From: Deltaproteobacteria bacterium
GTDB taxonomy: Bacteria > Desulfobacterota_C > Deferrisomatia > Deferrisomatales > JACRMM01
Length of the DNA: 42,325 bases
Direction of reading: 5' to 3'
NCBI GenBank assembly: GCA_016218905.1
Contig: JACRCS010000049.1
Location: 1-42,325, forward strand
This document shows positions 41,268 to 42,325 of this stretch, piece by piece. Within the stretch, counting starts at the first letter, position 1, and the number at the start of each line of letters is the position of its first letter. Under the pieces are notes generated by a model. That model ran no database searches. It was given only the letters and a program-made list of their open reading frames with translations, and was not told the origin of the DNA. A program made the translations under genes and the position numbers.

Positions 41268-42325
41268 TTCGAGTTCACCTTCGTGCCGAGGATCGCCTCC
41301 ACCAGGGCCCGCACGTGGGCCTCGAAGAAGCTGTAGGTCTCCTGGAACGCCGCCCGGATCTCCTCCGGGGAGCCCTTCGACTGGGACGGGTCCTGGCGGC
41401 TCCAGTCGAGGAAGATCACCCTCCTCGGCAGGCGCGGCAGGGCGCGCTGGACCTCGGGCGCGAGGCCGACGATCACCTGGTAGTGGTCGAGGTTCGGCAC
41501 CTGGAAGAGCCCCCTGGGAGCGACCCGCGAGATGTCGAAGCCCTTCTCCTTGAGAAAGCTCACGGTCTGCGGGTCGAGCGAGCTCGGCTCGAGCCCGGCG
41601 CTCGTGAAGATGAAGTGGGGCTGGTTGAGCGCGCTCGCGATGGCCTGGGCCATCTGGCTCCGGCAGGCGTCGTGCTCGTCGACGAAGAGGATCCGGAAGA
41701 CCTCGCTTCCCTGGTGCTTCGCGTACTCGCCGGTGCAGACGTAGAGCACCTCGAGGCAGATGTTCCGGGCGCGGTCGGAGACGCGTTCGAGCCGCCGGGC
41801 GATGGTGGTGAGGGGGCGCAGGGACTCGAAGGGGATCTTCTGCTCCCGGTAGAGCTCCACCATGTCCGTGTTGAGCTTCGACTTCAGCGTGTCGACGGCT
41901 TCCTCCACCTCGATGGTCTTCCTGGCGAGCTCCGCGTCCTGCCGGAGAAACGCCTGGACCGCGTCGTGGACCATCGTGATCGAGAGCTCCGCGAGCTCCA
42001 CGTAGCGCTCCTTCGAGACGGCAGGCGGGAGCGGCCCGAGCTTCAGGGACTGGCGCGCGATGTTCTCCGCGTAGTCGCCCATCTGCTCGAGCTCCTGGTT
42101 GATCTTGATCGTGCTGTAGGCGAGCCGCAGCATCCCGGCGACGGGCTGCTGCCGCACGAGGAACTCGAGGCAGAGCCGGTCGAGCTCCTTCTCCTTCTCG
42201 TCGATGAAGTCGTCGCGCAGGATGATCCCGTAGGCGAGCTGACGGTTGTCCTCGACGAGCGCCTTGACGCAGTCGCGCAGCGCCCGCTCCGCCAGCTCGC
42301 ACATCTCGGCGACCTTGGCGCGCAG
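41264..42325 (-). CDS. phoU: PhoU fused to an ArsC/LMW-phosphatase-like domain, 5' partial
   Basis: First pst-operon gene in view; its frame is open to the window edge, so Met 42304 is internal (LRAKVAEMCELAERAL is ordinary PhoU sequence). Numbering from Met 42304: two PhoU repeats run to about residue 195, with the metal-binding motifs ELEQMGDYAENIA and RLERVSDRARNIC. A C-terminal domain of about 140 residues follows, similar to arsenate reductase/LMW tyrosine phosphatase (FRILFVDEHDACRSQMAQ, FTSAGLEPSSLDPQTV, FLKEKGFDISR). The nucleophilic Cys of the CX5R loop is Asp209, and the later redox Cys pair is missing, so the domain should be catalytically dead and may bind phosphate or arsenate as a sensor (inference). 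The usual PhoU role is to restrain PstB and PhoR. Confidence 0.9.
   Translation of the reverse strand: MRAKVAEMCELAERALRDCVKALVEDNRQLAYGIILRDDFIDEKEKELDRLCLEFLVRQQPVAGMLRLAYSTIKINQELEQMGDYAENIARQSLKLGPLPPAVSKERYVELAELSITMVHDAVQAFLRQDAELARKTIEVEEAVDTLKSKLNTDMVELYREQKIPFESLRPLTTIARRLERVSDRARNICLEVLYVCTGEYAKHQGSEVFRILFVDEHDACRSQMAQAIASALNQPHFIFTSAGLEPSSLDPQTVSFLKEKGFDISRVAPRGLFQVPNLDHYQVIVGLAPEVQRALPRLPRRVIFLDWSRQDPSQSKGSPEEIRAAFQETYSFFEAHVRALVEAILGTKVNSK

Noticed and set aside
42304..42325. ATG at 42304 as the start of phoU
   Set aside because: The frame is open to the edge and the preceding codons read as normal PhoU helix 1, so the true start lies outside the window.
1..42325. tRNA, rRNA, CRISPR and insertion sequences
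   Set aside because: No cloverleaf, rRNA segment, regular repeat-spacer pattern or transposase motif was recognised by reading; a covariance-model scan was not possible.

Overview
The window reads as a chromosomal segment of a GC-rich (roughly two-thirds G+C by eye) Gram-negative bacterium. It has Sec signal peptides, a lipoprotein PstS, a chemoreceptor, many TTG/GTG starts, and repeated Liv-type transporter and acyl-CoA catabolism gene sets. This style is common in environmental Methylomirabilota/Rokubacteria and deltaproteobacterial-type genomes, but no marker gene here settles the phylum.

Layout. (1) 1-11907, plus strand: a cobamide-dependent C1-transfer and uptake cluster. It holds a corrinoid protein (5' partial), a non-pyrrolysine MttB-family methyltransferase, a Liv-type binding protein, a V4R-domain protein, a NitT/TauT-like ABC transporter with two different permeases, an opine-dehydrogenase-family enzyme, a 3-hydroxyacyl-CoA-dehydrogenase-family enzyme, and an NDP-forming acyl-CoA synthetase with ATP-grasp first. 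Together they suggest uptake and oxygen-independent breakdown of a quaternary or N-methylated compound. (2) 11932-14731, minus: a FemAB-like GNAT protein and a PheA/TfdB-type FAD monooxygenase. (3) 15105-28701, plus: a fatty or branched-chain acid unit with a PaaI thioesterase, SDR, TetR regulator, thiolase, LivF, LivG, FadD-type ligase, LivH, LivM, LivK, a 3-hydroxyacyl-CoA dehydrogenase and two acyl-CoA dehydrogenases. (4) 28895-31618, minus: a large MCP with 91-residue tandem HAMP-like repeats. (5) 31879-36659: a lower-GC accessory stretch with a DsbA/FrnE-like gene interrupted by one UGA, a small membrane protein, two PPOX-fold flavoproteins, a PIN-toxin remnant, MqsRA, an AraC regulator and a 54-residue secreted peptide. 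(6) 36942-42325, minus: a phosphate operon phoU-pstS-pstC-pstA-pstB-pstB.

The strongest new signal is at 31879-32478. The DsbA/FrnE-like gene has a good ribosome site and an intact N-terminus, but the first cysteine of its CPWC redox motif is UGA. The UGA is followed at SECIS distance by a perfect 7-bp hairpin with a GUC loop. This is what a selenoprotein with a U-x-x-C active site looks like. A conventional gene caller would start the gene 50 codons late and lose the active site.

Three further points stand out. The two PstB paralogues have complementary defects that would give one working and one dead ATP site. PhoU is fused to an ArsC/LMW-phosphatase-like domain whose catalytic Cys is Asp. 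livF has GTT where the initiator should be. No rRNA, tRNA, CRISPR array, insertion sequence or complete prophage was recognised.
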